Assembly: GCA_016000195.1 (NCBI GenBank)
Contig: JAECRO010000028.1
Coordinates: forward strand, 1-37,125
Length of the DNA: 37,125 nucleotides
Direction of reading: 5' to 3'
DNA from: Burkholderiales bacterium
GTDB lineage: Bacteria > Pseudomonadota > Gammaproteobacteria > Burkholderiales > Burkholderiaceae_C
In this document: positions 10,234 to 17,605 of the stretch, one piece after another
Position numbering within the stretch: position 1 is the first letter of the stretch
How the letters are laid out: the number at the start of each line of letters is the position of its first letter
Notes under the pieces: model-generated
The model's database searches: none
Seen by the model: the letters and a program-made list of their open reading frames with translations, nothing else
Told to the model about the DNA's origin: nothing
Program-made: the position numbers and the translations under genes

Positions 10234-11034
10234 TTAACTCTTAATGATGTGAAAGTAGGTCTGCAAAATCACCTGAGAATCGACCGTTGGCCCAAAGCCG
10301 CGCGAGGTGATGCGAAATAAATGGCATGGCATGTTCAGCTTTTGTGCGGCGACGGTGGTTGTGGCCGCGTCTGCAGTCTCTACGCCAGCCTCCGGCACGG
10401 CGACGGGGTTTGGACAGTCAAAATTCTTTAATTCCTGCCCAGAATCTTGTGTTGCCGTCAGGAGTTCAATGAGGTATTCAGGCTGCCTGGTAACGCCTGC
10501 TAGCGCTGAGGCGCCGGTGAACAAACCCAGGGGCACCGCGCCAGTGAAGGTGGCGCAGCTGGAACTGGTCAAATTGCTGTTATCGCCCCATAGCCCCCCT
10601 TTGTTGGCGGGCCACCAGGGCTCTCCGGGGTTGCTAGTGCTCGCAGCGCTTGCAGCGTTCGTGGCGCTCCATGGGACAGCGTAGTTGGCTTTTGACAGCT
10701 GGCACTGCCCTCTGAGGCACGTTGTCGTGAATTCAGCATCACTGATGGTGGGCTCATCAGCGCGCAAATATCCTCCGCGTGTGCAGGTTGCGCCAGTAGG
10801 CGTAGCGATAGAGGGCAGGCTCAAATCTCTCTCAGCGTCCCGCAGCGCGGTTTCAGCCGCCTGCCGTGCAATTTGATACCCCAGATCGTTTCGTGCCTGC
10901 TTTTCTCCGAGCGTGGCGTTGCGTGCGCTAAAAATGGCAATAGTGGTCAGTGCCAGCATGAAGATAAGAACGATCACAAGGACAACACCTGATTGCCCTG
11001 AACGCGTCCGTTTTGAAAAACTGCTATTGGCCAT
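10234..11034 (-). CDS. pilX: Type IV minor pilin PilX
   Basis: A 266-residue protein with a class III leader ending in G before VVLVIVLIFMLALTTIAIF. Glu5 is absent, as is usual for PilX (GspK-like minor pilins). It continues with an amphipathic helix (RQAAETALRDAERDL) typical of PilX. It would join the PilV-PilW-PilX-PilE-FimT priming complex below the PilY1 tip. Its ATG follows the pilW stop by 3 bases, and its stop lies 54 bp ahead of the preferred pilY1 start. A Cys-rich globular C-terminal half is visible (residues about 95-255). Regulation is presumably shared with the operon. Confidence 0.9.
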   Translation of the reverse strand: MANSSFSKRTRSGQSGVVLVIVLIFMLALTTIAIFSARNATLGEKQARNDLGYQIARQAAETALRDAERDLSLPSIATPTGATCTRGGYLRADEPTISDAEFTTTCLRGQCQLSKANYAVPWSATNAASAASTSNPGEPWWPANKGGLWGDNSNLTSSSCATFTGAVPLGLFTGASALAGVTRQPEYLIELLTATQDSGQELKNFDCPNPVAVPEAGVETADAATTTVAAQKLNMPCHLFRITSRGFGPTVDSQVILQTYFHIIKS

Positions 11035-11037
11035 AAC

Positions 11038-12066
11038 TCAAAAGGTCGCATTCATTTTATTTTTAAGTGTGAAAACCTGACTGAAGACCTGGCGCGCTAT
11101 GCCATCAGTGAATGCAGTGCTCGTTCCGTCGCAGTCGGTGATTGAATAGGAAGTGCTGCCTTGCAGGCGCGCAGCCTGAAGGGAACGGGCCAGCAGGCAG
11201 ACCCGCACGGCCGCAACATTAGGCCAATCAGCCGTAGCGACATCATTGGCACGCCTGAACTGCGAACTACCGCTGCTACTGATTAAAAAATAAAACCGCA
11301 ACTGGTCAATGCCGGAGACCATGGGCTGGTAGGTGTTGTCGGCAATGGATTTGCCATTGCCATTGCAGCCCAGGCTGAAGGTCGTAATGGTTTGTCCTTC
11401 AATGACCATTGAGGTCGTACTGGTAGTGGTGGGCTGCAAGGTATATTTGTTTGATACAAAAAGTGGGCGTTGAGGGAGTAGCCATGGCCTGCTGGCGGCT
11501 GCCGTTGTCAAGTAGTTAAGGTGCCTGCGTGCGGCGTTATTGGGGTCGTTGGCCGAGTCTTGACGCAGGCAATCTGCCCGATTCCCAATGTCCAGCCCCA
11601 AGGCATCATTGGTGTAGTAATTCACCACCAGCCCATCTGCATCCACCGTGTTGCTGCTGTGCGCACCACATGCCTGGGTAGCAGCAAGCGGAAGATAACG
11701 CGTTGCCTGGCAGCCAAAAACGGGCGTTTCATAGGCGATAGGCGGACTAACGGTGACCGGGTTCGCATAGTCTTCCACCAGCAGTGAGTTAGGCATGGCC
11801 GTGCCTGTTTGCGAGCGAATTTCCGGGTAAAAGCCAGCATTTTCAATATCGCGTCCGATGGCATCGAGTGCAAACCGTGCGCTTTCAAACGCAAAGGCTT
11901 TTTCCTGCAATGTCCGCTGGGTTTCGCGGGTGCTCAGGTAAACATACGAGGCGGCAATGACTATCACCATGCTCAGCGCAATGGAAACCATGAATTCCAC
12001 CAATGTGAATCCGTTGGATTTTTCCGGTGATGAAGCGGCGCGTTTGTGTGAAGGCTTGTGACGCAT
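11038..12066 (-). CDS. pilW: Type IV minor pilin PilW
   Basis: A prepilin of 342 residues from ATG 12066. The leader (MRHKPSHKRAASSPEKSNG) is followed by FTLVEFMVSIALSMVIVIA with Glu5. The length and the late SGIDQLRFYFLI region fit PilW. I chose ATG 12066 because it puts a normal-length leader in front of the cleavage site and lies 14 bp after the pilV stop. A longer frame opening at TTG 12189 would overlap pilV by more than 100 bp and is rejected. No good Shine-Dalgarno precedes 12066, so translation may depend on coupling to pilV. Confidence 0.88.
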   Translation of the reverse strand: MRHKPSHKRAASSPEKSNGFTLVEFMVSIALSMVIVIAASYVYLSTRETQRTLQEKAFAFESARFALDAIGRDIENAGFYPEIRSQTGTAMPNSLLVEDYANPVTVSPPIAYETPVFGCQATRYLPLAATQACGAHSSNTVDADGLVVNYYTNDALGLDIGNRADCLRQDSANDPNNAARRHLNYLTTAAASRPWLLPQRPLFVSNKYTLQPTTTSTTSMVIEGQTITTFSLGCNGNGKSIADNTYQPMVSGIDQLRFYFLISSSGSSQFRRANDVATADWPNVAAVRVCLLARSLQAARLQGSTSYSITDCDGTSTAFTDGIARQVFSQVFTLKNKMNATF

Positions 12067-12080
12067 GGAAATCAGGGAAG

Positions 12081-12719
12081 TCAAGGAATGAAGGTGAGAT
12101 TGAGGCACCTGACGCCAGGCGTGCTGCTGACGCTGGCCGCCGCCGGGCAGCAACTCAAGAGTTGGATTGGAGATTGCGTGGTGGCGCAAGTGGCACTTGT
12201 TTTTAAACCCGATGGATTTGCAGTCGTTACAAGCGATGTGTCTGCGTATTCCTTATCGAACCACAAGTAAGTCACGGTCATTCCATCCACCGGGGTGCCG
12301 CTCAACTGCATGCTGCCTTGTGGTAACGATCTGCGGGCCATGCTGCGCATTTCCCAGAGATCGTAAGCGGCTCTTTCAGCAGTCGTGCAGGTAGTAGTGG
12401 CGGCGGATCCGCAGTTTTTGGCCGCCGCAGTTATTGCAGCTTGCTGCGTGTTCCAACTGTCCGCATAGGCGTAGGTTGGAATCGTCGTGGTGAACATCAG
12501 GGCTTCATTGAGGTTTGCGCGCAGCCGGCTAGTGCTCTCGTTGAGCAGCATTGTCGCGGCAGCGCGGCTTTCGACGCCCAATTGGTAGCGCGTGGTGACG
12601 CTTAGCAAGCCAGCAATTCCCAGTAGGGAAAAAGACAATATCAAAATGGACACCAGCACTTCCACCAGGGTGGCGCCGGCATGGCGACTGGGGAGCTTGA
12701 GGGCAACTTTGCTTTTCAT
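12081..12719 (-). CDS. pilV: Type IV minor pilin PilV
   Basis: A 212-residue prepilin. The leader MKSKVALKLPSRHAG is followed by ATLVEVLVSILILSFSLLGIAGL with Glu at mature position 5. Residue +1 is Ala instead of the usual Phe, a known variation in PilV-type minor pilins. The hydrophobic helix, the SRAAATMLLNE stretch and the Cys-containing C-terminal half fit PilV. ATG 12719 is 15 bp downstream of the fimT stop, and its own stop precedes pilW by 14 bp. It is part of the minor pilin priming complex of type IV pili. Confidence 0.9.
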   Translation of the reverse strand: MKSKVALKLPSRHAGATLVEVLVSILILSFSLLGIAGLLSVTTRYQLGVESRAAATMLLNESTSRLRANLNEALMFTTTIPTYAYADSWNTQQAAITAAAKNCGSAATTTCTTAERAAYDLWEMRSMARRSLPQGSMQLSGTPVDGMTVTYLWFDKEYADTSLVTTANPSGLKTSATCATTQSPIQLLSCCPAAASVSSTPGVRCLNLTFIP

Positions 12720-12734
12720 AGGGGGGTGCTTGTC

Positions 12735-13298
12735 TCAGGAACAGGTACTGGCATATTCCAGCGTACGCAATCGGCCCACCATGTCCAAGCAAAAAGTGCG
12801 GTTGATCGAATCGTTGGATGAAACGCCGGTATCCACCAAATTGAAGCCGCCTGCACTCGAAAGCGTAGACACTCCGCGCGCATTGAACACTACGGAGCGC
12901 ACGGATGACTGGGTGTTCAACTGGTAGCGCGTGTTGAATCCTTCGCGCACCAGCAGGATGTTGGCAGCAGTCTGGGTAGCCGTGTCAACTGTGCCGCAGG
13001 CTGGCAAACGGATAACGATCCAGCCAACGCCCCAGTTATCTCCAGAGCTAACACATTTTGTCCCGGTACTGGACATGCAGATCGCCACGCACTGGTTAGT
13101 GCTGATAGCCTCAGAGCGGGCGCGCTGCATGGCCAGGGTAAAGTCGGCGCTGATGCCTCGCATGAGGCTGCGCGACACGAATGTCTGCATGGATGGCGCA
13201 GCCATGGTGGTCACGACAGCCAAAATGGCAATGGTGACCATGAGTTCGATAAGGGTAAAACCCCGACAGCGTTTCTTCAACACAATAAGACACTCCAT
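12735..13298 (-). CDS. fimT: Type IV minor pilin FimT/GspH-like
   Basis: A prepilin of 187 residues from ATG 13298. The short leader MECLIVLKKRCRG is followed by FTLIELMVTIAILAVVTTM with Glu5. The middle (FTLAMQRARSEAISTNQCVAI) and the GWIV strand are typical of the FimT/GspH domain (Pfam GspH). It is the first gene of the minor pilin run. An in-frame GTG at 13313 gives a 5-residue longer form; neither start has a recognisable ribosome site. The start lies only about 30 bp downstream of the terminator hairpin that closes the glyA-nrdR unit, leaving little room for a normal promoter. FimT in some naturally competent bacteria binds DNA; whether this one does is unknown. Confidence 0.9.
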   Translation of the reverse strand: MECLIVLKKRCRGFTLIELMVTIAILAVVTTMAAPSMQTFVSRSLMRGISADFTLAMQRARSEAISTNQCVAICMSSTGTKCVSSGDNWGVGWIVIRLPACGTVDTATQTAANILLVREGFNTRYQLNTQSSVRSVVFNARGVSTLSSAGGFNLVDTGVSSNDSINRTFCLDMVGRLRTLEYASTCS

Positions 13299-13323
13299 AT
13301 TGAAAATTGTCACAGAATGCCAA

Positions 13324-13355
13324 TAAAAAAGCGCTCAACTGGTCAGTTGAGCGCT
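13324..13355 (-). terminator. Intrinsic terminator after nrdR
   Basis: A perfect 12-bp inverted repeat (arms 13330-13341 and 13344-13355, AGCGCTCAACTG and its complement) is followed on the minus strand by TTTTTT (13329-13324 side). It lies about 95 bp past the nrdR stop, and the T-run is present only in the minus direction. It is therefore the end of the glyA-nrdR unit, immediately upstream of fimT. Confidence 0.85.
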
Positions 13356-13450
13356 ACCGTCTGTCGGGGAAATCAGAAAATTAGAAAGGCTGGGGGTCTC
13401 TTGCTTTGGTCAGCAAGCATGCCTCCCAACATGGAGCCTGATACGCAAGC

Positions 13451-13900
13451 CTACCGCCCAACCTCATCCACCAGCATCCTGAACTCGTCAATATCCTCAA
13501 AACTCCGGTACACGCTGGCAAAGCGGATGTAGGCAATCTTGTCGAGCTTTTTGAGTTCCAGCATCACAAGTTCGCCCAGGCGGCTGGAGGCGACTTCGCG
13601 CAGGCCCAGGTTCAGCAGCTTTTCTTCAATCTGCTCGACGGCTGCGTCGATCTGCGCGGTGCTGACCGGGCGCTTGCGCAGGGCCAGCGTCATCGAGCCG
13701 AGGATTTTGCTGCGCTGGTAGTCGGTGCGCCGGCCGTCTTTCTTCACGATGGACGGAAAGCTGACGTCGGGCCGCTCGTAGGTGGTGAAGCGTTTTTCAC
13801 ACGCGCCGCACTGGCGGCGGCGGCGTATGAACTCGGCGTCTTCGGAAATCCGGGTTTCGACAACCTGGGTTTCAAGATGACCGCAAAAAGGACATTTCAT
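13451..13900 (-). CDS. nrdR: Transcriptional repressor NrdR
   Basis: A 149-residue protein of standard NrdR length. The N-terminal zinc ribbon has Cys3, Cys6, Cys31 and Cys34 (MKCPFCGH ... [13 protein letters not shown]); an ATP-cone domain spans about residues 49-139 ([16 protein letters not shown] ... [11 protein letters not shown]). It represses ribonucleotide reductase genes through NrdR boxes according to bound adenine nucleotides. ATG 13900 has GGAG about 12 bases upstream; the frame stays open further upstream but the zinc ribbon fixes this start. It follows glyA by about 210 bp on the same strand, a pairing common in proteobacteria, and is closed by the terminator at 13324-13355. No ribonucleotide reductase gene is in the window. 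Confidence 0.97.
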   Translation of the reverse strand: MKCPFCGHLETQVVETRISEDAEFIRRRRQCGACEKRFTTYERPDVSFPSIVKKDGRRTDYQRSKILGSMTLALRKRPVSTAQIDAAVEQIEEKLLNLGLREVASSRLGELVMLELKKLDKIAYIRFASVYRSFEDIDEFRMLVDEVGR

Positions 13901-14061
13901 CAAAAACAAACTCCGGTTTGAAACCTTCCCCTTCAGGGGGATAGAATTCATTTGGGAGAGGGGTAACCTCTTCCAAATTCGCCCTGAAAGGGGCGTGGAT
14001 TGAAACATGCGTCCTCCAGGCAATTTATCAAGCGTTTCAGGCCGCTAGCGCAATAGATACG

Positions 14062-14097
14062 GGCGCAAGCAGCTATCAAATAAATAGCTGCTGCGCC
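14062..14097. repeat. Short dispersed inverted repeat downstream of glyA
   Basis: A nearly perfect stem (14 bp with one bulged base): arms 14062-14076 (GGCGCAAGCAGCTAT) and 14084-14097 (ATAGCTGCTGCGCC), separated by 7 bases. It is the clearest copy of the repeat family also seen at 4217, 19600, 27430 and 32600. It has no T-run, so it is not a standard intrinsic terminator. The rest of the gap between nrdR and glyA (13901-14108) holds two more short hairpins, around 13950-13975 and 13980-13996, and no gene. Confidence 0.6.
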
Positions 14098-14108
14098 GTC
14101 CATGGCGT

Positions 14109-15353
14109 TCAGCCGTAAACCGGAAAACGGCTGGTCAGGGCGTGAACCTTGGCGCGAACCGCCTCGATGTTGGCGGCATCGCGCGGGTTGTCGAGCACGT
14201 CGGCCACCAGGTTGGCGGTCATGCGCGCTTCTTCGTCGCCAAATCCGCGCGTGGTCATGGCGGGGGTGCCAATGCGCACGCCGCTGGTGATCATCGGCTT
14301 TTCCGGGTCGTTTGGAATCGCATTCTTATTGATGGTCATGTGGGCGCTGCCCAGCACGGCCTCGGCTTCCTTGCCGGTGATGCCCTTGGCGCGCAGATCG
14401 ACCAGCATGACGTGGCTTTCGGTGCGGCCGCTGACGATGCGCAGGCCGCGCTGCGTCAGGGTTTCAGCAACGATTTGCGCGTTTTTCAGGACTTGCTGCT
14501 GGTAGATTTTGAATTCTGGCGAGAGCGCTTCCTTGAAGGCGATGGCTTTCGCGGCAATCACATGCATCAGCGGGCCGCCCTGCAGGCCGGGGAAGATCGC
14601 GCTGTTGATGGCTTTTTCGTGCTGCGCCTTCATCAAAATGATGCCGCCGCGCGGGCCGCGCAGGCTCTTGTGCGTGGTCGAGGTCACGATGTCGGCATGC
14701 GGCACCGGGTTGGGGTAGATGCCGGCGGCAATCAGGCCGGCGTAATGCGCCATATCGACCATGAAAATCGCGCCGACATCCTTGGCCACCCTGGCAAAGC
14801 GTTCAAAATCAATTGCCAGCGAGTAGGCGCTGGCGCCGGCAATGATCAGCTTGGGTTTGGTTTCATGGGCCTTGCGCTCCATCGCTTCATAGTCGATTTC
14901 TTCCTTGTCGTTCAGGCCGTAAGAAACGACGTTGAACCACTTGCCGCTCATGTTGAGCGCCATGCCGTGCGTCAGGTGGCCGCCTTCGGCCAGGCTCATG
15001 CCCATGATGGTGTCGCCAGGCTTGAGGAAAGCGAGGAACACGGCTTCGTTGGCCGACGCGCCGCAATGCGGCTGGACGTTGGCGGCATCGGCGCCAAAAA
15101 TCTGCTTGACGCGGTCGATGGCGAGCTGCTCGGCCACATCGACATGTTCGCAGCCGCCGTAGTAGCGGCGGCCGGGGTAGCCTTCGGCGTACTTGTTGGT
15201 GAGTTGCGAGCCTTGCGCGGCCATGACGGCGGGCGAGGCGTAGTTTTCGCTGGCAATCAGCTCGATGTGCTGCTCTTGGCGGGCGTTTTCAGCCTGGATG
15301 GCGGCAAAGATTTCGGGGTCGGTCTGTTCGATGAGAATGTTGCGGTGGTACAT
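14109..15353 (-). CDS. glyA: Serine hydroxymethyltransferase
   Basis: A 414-residue PLP enzyme that interconverts serine and glycine while loading the one-carbon unit on tetrahydrofolate. The hallmark PLP-lysine motif [13 protein letters not shown] is present with Lys229, the same number as in E. coli. [28 protein letters not shown] and the C-terminal [12 protein letters not shown] are also present. ATG 15353 has GAAGGA about 7 bases upstream. The 5' leader carries a ZTP riboswitch (15415-15545), so expression should rise when ZTP/AICAR accumulates under folate or purine shortage. nrdR follows in the same direction. Confidence 0.98.
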   Translation of the reverse strand: MYHRNILIEQTDPEIFAAIQAENARQEQHIELIASENYASPAVMAAQGSQLTNKYAEGYPGRRYYGGCEHVDVAEQLAIDRVKQIFGADAANVQPHCGASANEAVFLAFLKPGDTIMGMSLAEGGHLTHGMALNMSGKWFNVVSYGLNDKEEIDYEAMERKAHETKPKLIIAGASAYSLAIDFERFARVAKDVGAIFMVDMAHYAGLIAAGIYPNPVPHADIVTSTTHKSLRGPRGGIILMKAQHEKAINSAIFPGLQGGPLMHVIAAKAIAFKEALSPEFKIYQQQVLKNAQIVAETLTQRGLRIVSGRTESHVMLVDLRAKGITGKEAEAVLGSAHMTINKNAIPNDPEKPMITSGVRIGTPAMTTRGFGDEEARMTANLVADVLDNPRDAANIEAVRAKVHALTSRFPVYG

Positions 15354-15414
15354 GGCAGTCCTTCAAGACTTCAGTTCCTTGTCCTTTGGCTCAATTGCAG
15401 AGCCAAGGAAGCAA

Positions 15415-15545
15415 GGGCTGCCCAGGCGAACGGCTGAACGCTTTTTGGCCAGATGGCCGCAAACGGTGCGCTTCCCCGTGGTGTCCCACGTCCGCATCAA
15501 TGGCCAAAAAACCATGAAGCCTATCGCCAGTCGCGCACCGCGCTA
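15415..15545 (-). promoter_or_regulatory. ZTP (pfl) riboswitch in the glyA leader
   Basis: The minus-strand leader shows the pfl-motif landmarks in order. A P1 strand CGGTGCGC (15540-15533) is followed directly by GACTGGCG. A GTGGGACACCACGGGGAA block leads into the matching P1 strand GCGCACCG (15471-15464). The conserved 3' part GCCGTTCGCCTGGGCA ends near 15419. Downstream, a hairpin (TTGGCTC 15406-15400 pairing with GAGCCAA 15392-15386) lies beside purine-rich GGACAAGGAA and before the ribosome site. There is no T-run, so control is more likely translational. The ligand ZTP/ZMP signals 10-formyl-THF shortage, and glyA is a known target of this class. Boundaries are approximate. Confidence 0.85.
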
Positions 15546-15583
15546 GTGTAGCGTAGGGGTACTCCGGTGGAATATTCAGCCGG

Positions 15584-16486
15584 TCAGGACTGGCCCAGCA
15601 GCGCCACTTCTTCCGCCGATTTCTCGTTTGGCTCCTGCGTCGAGGCTTCGGCTGGCAATGACACTGGAATGGGGCGCGAAGGCGCTGGAGACGCAAAGAC
15701 CCGGGCTGTCGTGGGCGGGTGCTTGCCGCCGACCACGGCCAGCAGGCGGGCATGTTCGGTCATGACCTTGTCGGCATAACCGCTATCGCTGTCGAGGCTG
15801 GCCGCGCCAACGTAGTATTTCAGCCCGCCTTCAACGGAGCCGGCGCGGGTGATGCATTCCTGCAGCACATTGACGCCGACACGCAGGTTGGCCATCGGAT
15901 CGAACGCTGCCAGCTTGCCGCCGACCTTGGCGTATTTGTCATGATGCACTTGCGTCATGACCTGCATCAGGCCCTGCGCGCCCACCGGGCTTTGGGCAAA
16001 TGGATTGAAGCCCGATTCAATCGCCATGATGGCCAGGATCAGCGTCGGGTCGAGCTTGACCTTGTGGCCGATCTCGAAGGCTTCCGCGACCAGCGCGCCC
16101 ACGGGTTCGAGCGCCACCGAATATTTTTTGCTGATCCACGAGGCCACTGCCGCCTGCTGGCTGGACAGTGCCTTGGGCTTGTCGGCGGCAGCGGGTTCAA
16201 CCGGGGCCGGCGCCTTGAGCGCGGCGACTGCCGGGGCAGTTACTGGCGCGCGGCGCTCCTGCAGCCACGCCATGAGTCTGACTTCGCTCGCGTCACGCAG
16301 GTCAGGCCGGGCCATCAGGGTGACTACTGCAAACACGACAGCCAGACCCAGAAGGGCAAAGCTGTTGTGGGTGATATCGAAAAATCCTCGGGCAATATCG
16401 TCGGCAACCGTGGCAAGGCCGCTGCGTACACTTTTCAGATGTGTCCTGATGTTGAAATCGAGACGGTTATTTACTAGCGCTGTCAT
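15584..16486 (-). CDS. Membrane-anchored lytic transglycosylase (SLT domain)
   Basis: A 300-residue protein with one N-terminal transmembrane segment (about residues 43-58, NSFALLGLAVVFAVVTL), a Pro/Ala-rich linker (80-105), and a soluble lytic transglycosylase (GH23) domain from about 125 to 240. The catalytic Glu157 lies in AIMAIESGFNP, followed by GAQGLMQVM, the family fingerprint. It cleaves peptidoglycan glycan strands with 1,6-anhydro ends, acting on the periplasmic face. ATG 16486 has AAGGAG five bases upstream and is preferred to an upstream ATG at 16510. A strong sigma-70 promoter lies at 16651-16680. The C-terminal tail after residue 250 is low-complexity Pro/Ala/Glu. Confidence 0.9.
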   Translation of the reverse strand: MTALVNNRLDFNIRTHLKSVRSGLATVADDIARGFFDITHNSFALLGLAVVFAVVTLMARPDLRDASEVRLMAWLQERRAPVTAPAVAALKAPAPVEPAAADKPKALSSQQAAVASWISKKYSVALEPVGALVAEAFEIGHKVKLDPTLILAIMAIESGFNPFAQSPVGAQGLMQVMTQVHHDKYAKVGGKLAAFDPMANLRVGVNVLQECITRAGSVEGGLKYYVGAASLDSDSGYADKVMTEHARLLAVVGGKHPPTTARVFASPAPSRPIPVSLPAEASTQEPNEKSAEEVALLGQS

Positions 16487-16650
16487 TAGCACTCCTTTCT
16501 TTGCATGCAAACCTTGTGCAAGGCTGCGCAGGCTTTGATTGGGTCGCCATCAAACCAGGCAAATACCTGCTGGTTGTTGACCCTCGTAGGGGCTGCCGGA
16601 ATCGGCAGCGAGTTCGGGTAAGCCCTGACCTTAGGGGGGGGGCTTGGGGC

Positions 16651-16680
16651 ATTCTAGTGGCCGCTTTAATAACCTGTCAA
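16651..16680 (-). promoter_or_regulatory. Sigma-70 promoter for the lytic transglycosylase
   Basis: On the minus strand TTGACA (16680-16675) and TAGAAT (16656-16651) are separated by 18 bp. The -35 box is perfect and the -10 box matches five of six. The predicted leader is about 155 nt and contains a 7-bp hairpin (GCTGCCG 16592-16598, CGGCAGC 16603-16609) and a run of nine C residues just after the start. The upstream DNA (16660-16790) is markedly AT-rich for this genome. Confidence 0.7.
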
Positions 16681-17605
16681 TAATAACAAATTGATTTGAT
16701 ATATCGTAAATCGGTGTAAAAGACATTTTTTTTGCGAAAAAATGAATAATTTCACGATCAGGCGAGTTTCTTTTCAATGCTTGCTTTAAGTAACATTTGA
16801 CGGAGCGCATGCCCGAGCGCGCTCGGCTCAAGGTCTTCCTGCGGCGGTTTGAATCCTGCCGGGCGCAAAAAACAGGTAAAGAAAATGCCAATTACACCGT
16901 GTATCGCGATTGAAAAATTAGGCTTGCCTGCGCGCGGCGCCGGGTTTAATCTGCAGTTGTCCGAGTTTTCGGATGCCAGCCGGGTAGCCAGTCCCGGTAA
17001 AAAACGGAAGCAATCACTTGCTTCCAACGCACTGCGAGACGATTCATCTCTCCTTTTGCGAAGCCCGATGGCATGGGCCTTATGCCCGCCATCAACCCCG
17101 GCCAGCCCCTGCTGACCGGGGTTTTTTCATGTCCGGCGAGCCGATCCAAAGCAAGGCATTGACCTTTGCGGCAGGGCACTAAAAACGCAGCGCCTCTGCC
17201 TGGCAATGCAATGAACGTAACTACTCAGGCCACGCCATGCCTCCGAATCTGCAGGGCGCCTTCCCCCCAAAGGCGGGAAGGCGCAAATCGGGAATGCTGA
17301 GCCGTTACCATTTTTAAGCAATTTGCCCTCGCAGCGAGAGATCAAGATGGACGATGTGCGGACCCCGCATGCTGAACTTAATTTGGCAATGCCGTAAAAA
17401 CAGCGAAAATAAGCGGATTGCTTTATTGGTAAAGCTGCGGGATTGAGGCCTTGCGAGCCGTGACCCGAATTTCTTCGCTGACAGATTTTCCTGCTCTTCG
17501 CTCCCTGATGCGTTTCCAGTGCTGGCAGGCATGACGCGCAGGGGCCTTGAAAGCCCGGTGCAGGAACTGTCCCAGGCTGCTTTTTTTTCGAAACGATTGT
17601 TAACT
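16681..17605. other. Gene-poor divergent intergenic region
   Basis: About 0.9 kb between the transglycosylase promoter and the DUF349 start. The first 110 bp are AT-rich. I find no open frame on either strand with a plausible start, composition and recognisable protein; short frames at 16849-17115 (+) and 16946-17206 (-) look random. A strong (+) terminator sits at 17094-17127 with no gene before it. A 10-bp perfect inverted repeat occurs at 17256-17265 and 17275-17284 (GCGCCTTCCC). The rest shows nothing I can assign. Confidence 0.5.
17094..17127 (+). terminator. Orphan intrinsic terminator
   Basis: Perfect 8-bp arms (AACCCCGG 17094-17101 and CCGGGGTT 17116-17123) with a 14-base loop run into six T residues (17122-17127) on the plus strand. 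No protein gene ends before it, so it may close a small RNA transcript from the 16.7-17.1 kb gap, or act as an attenuator ahead of the DUF349 gene. Confidence 0.75.

Noticed and set aside
11038..12189. Longer PilW starting at TTG 12189
   Set aside because: It would overlap pilV by over 100 bp and place about 60 residues before the prepilin cleavage site.
14142..15437. Open frame antisense to glyA
   Set aside because: It is fully explained as the shadow of a highly conserved gene and its riboswitch leader.
16849..17115. Small protein gene of 88 codons in the gap before DUF349
   Set aside because: There is no ribosome site, its composition is random, and it overlaps the terminator hairpin.
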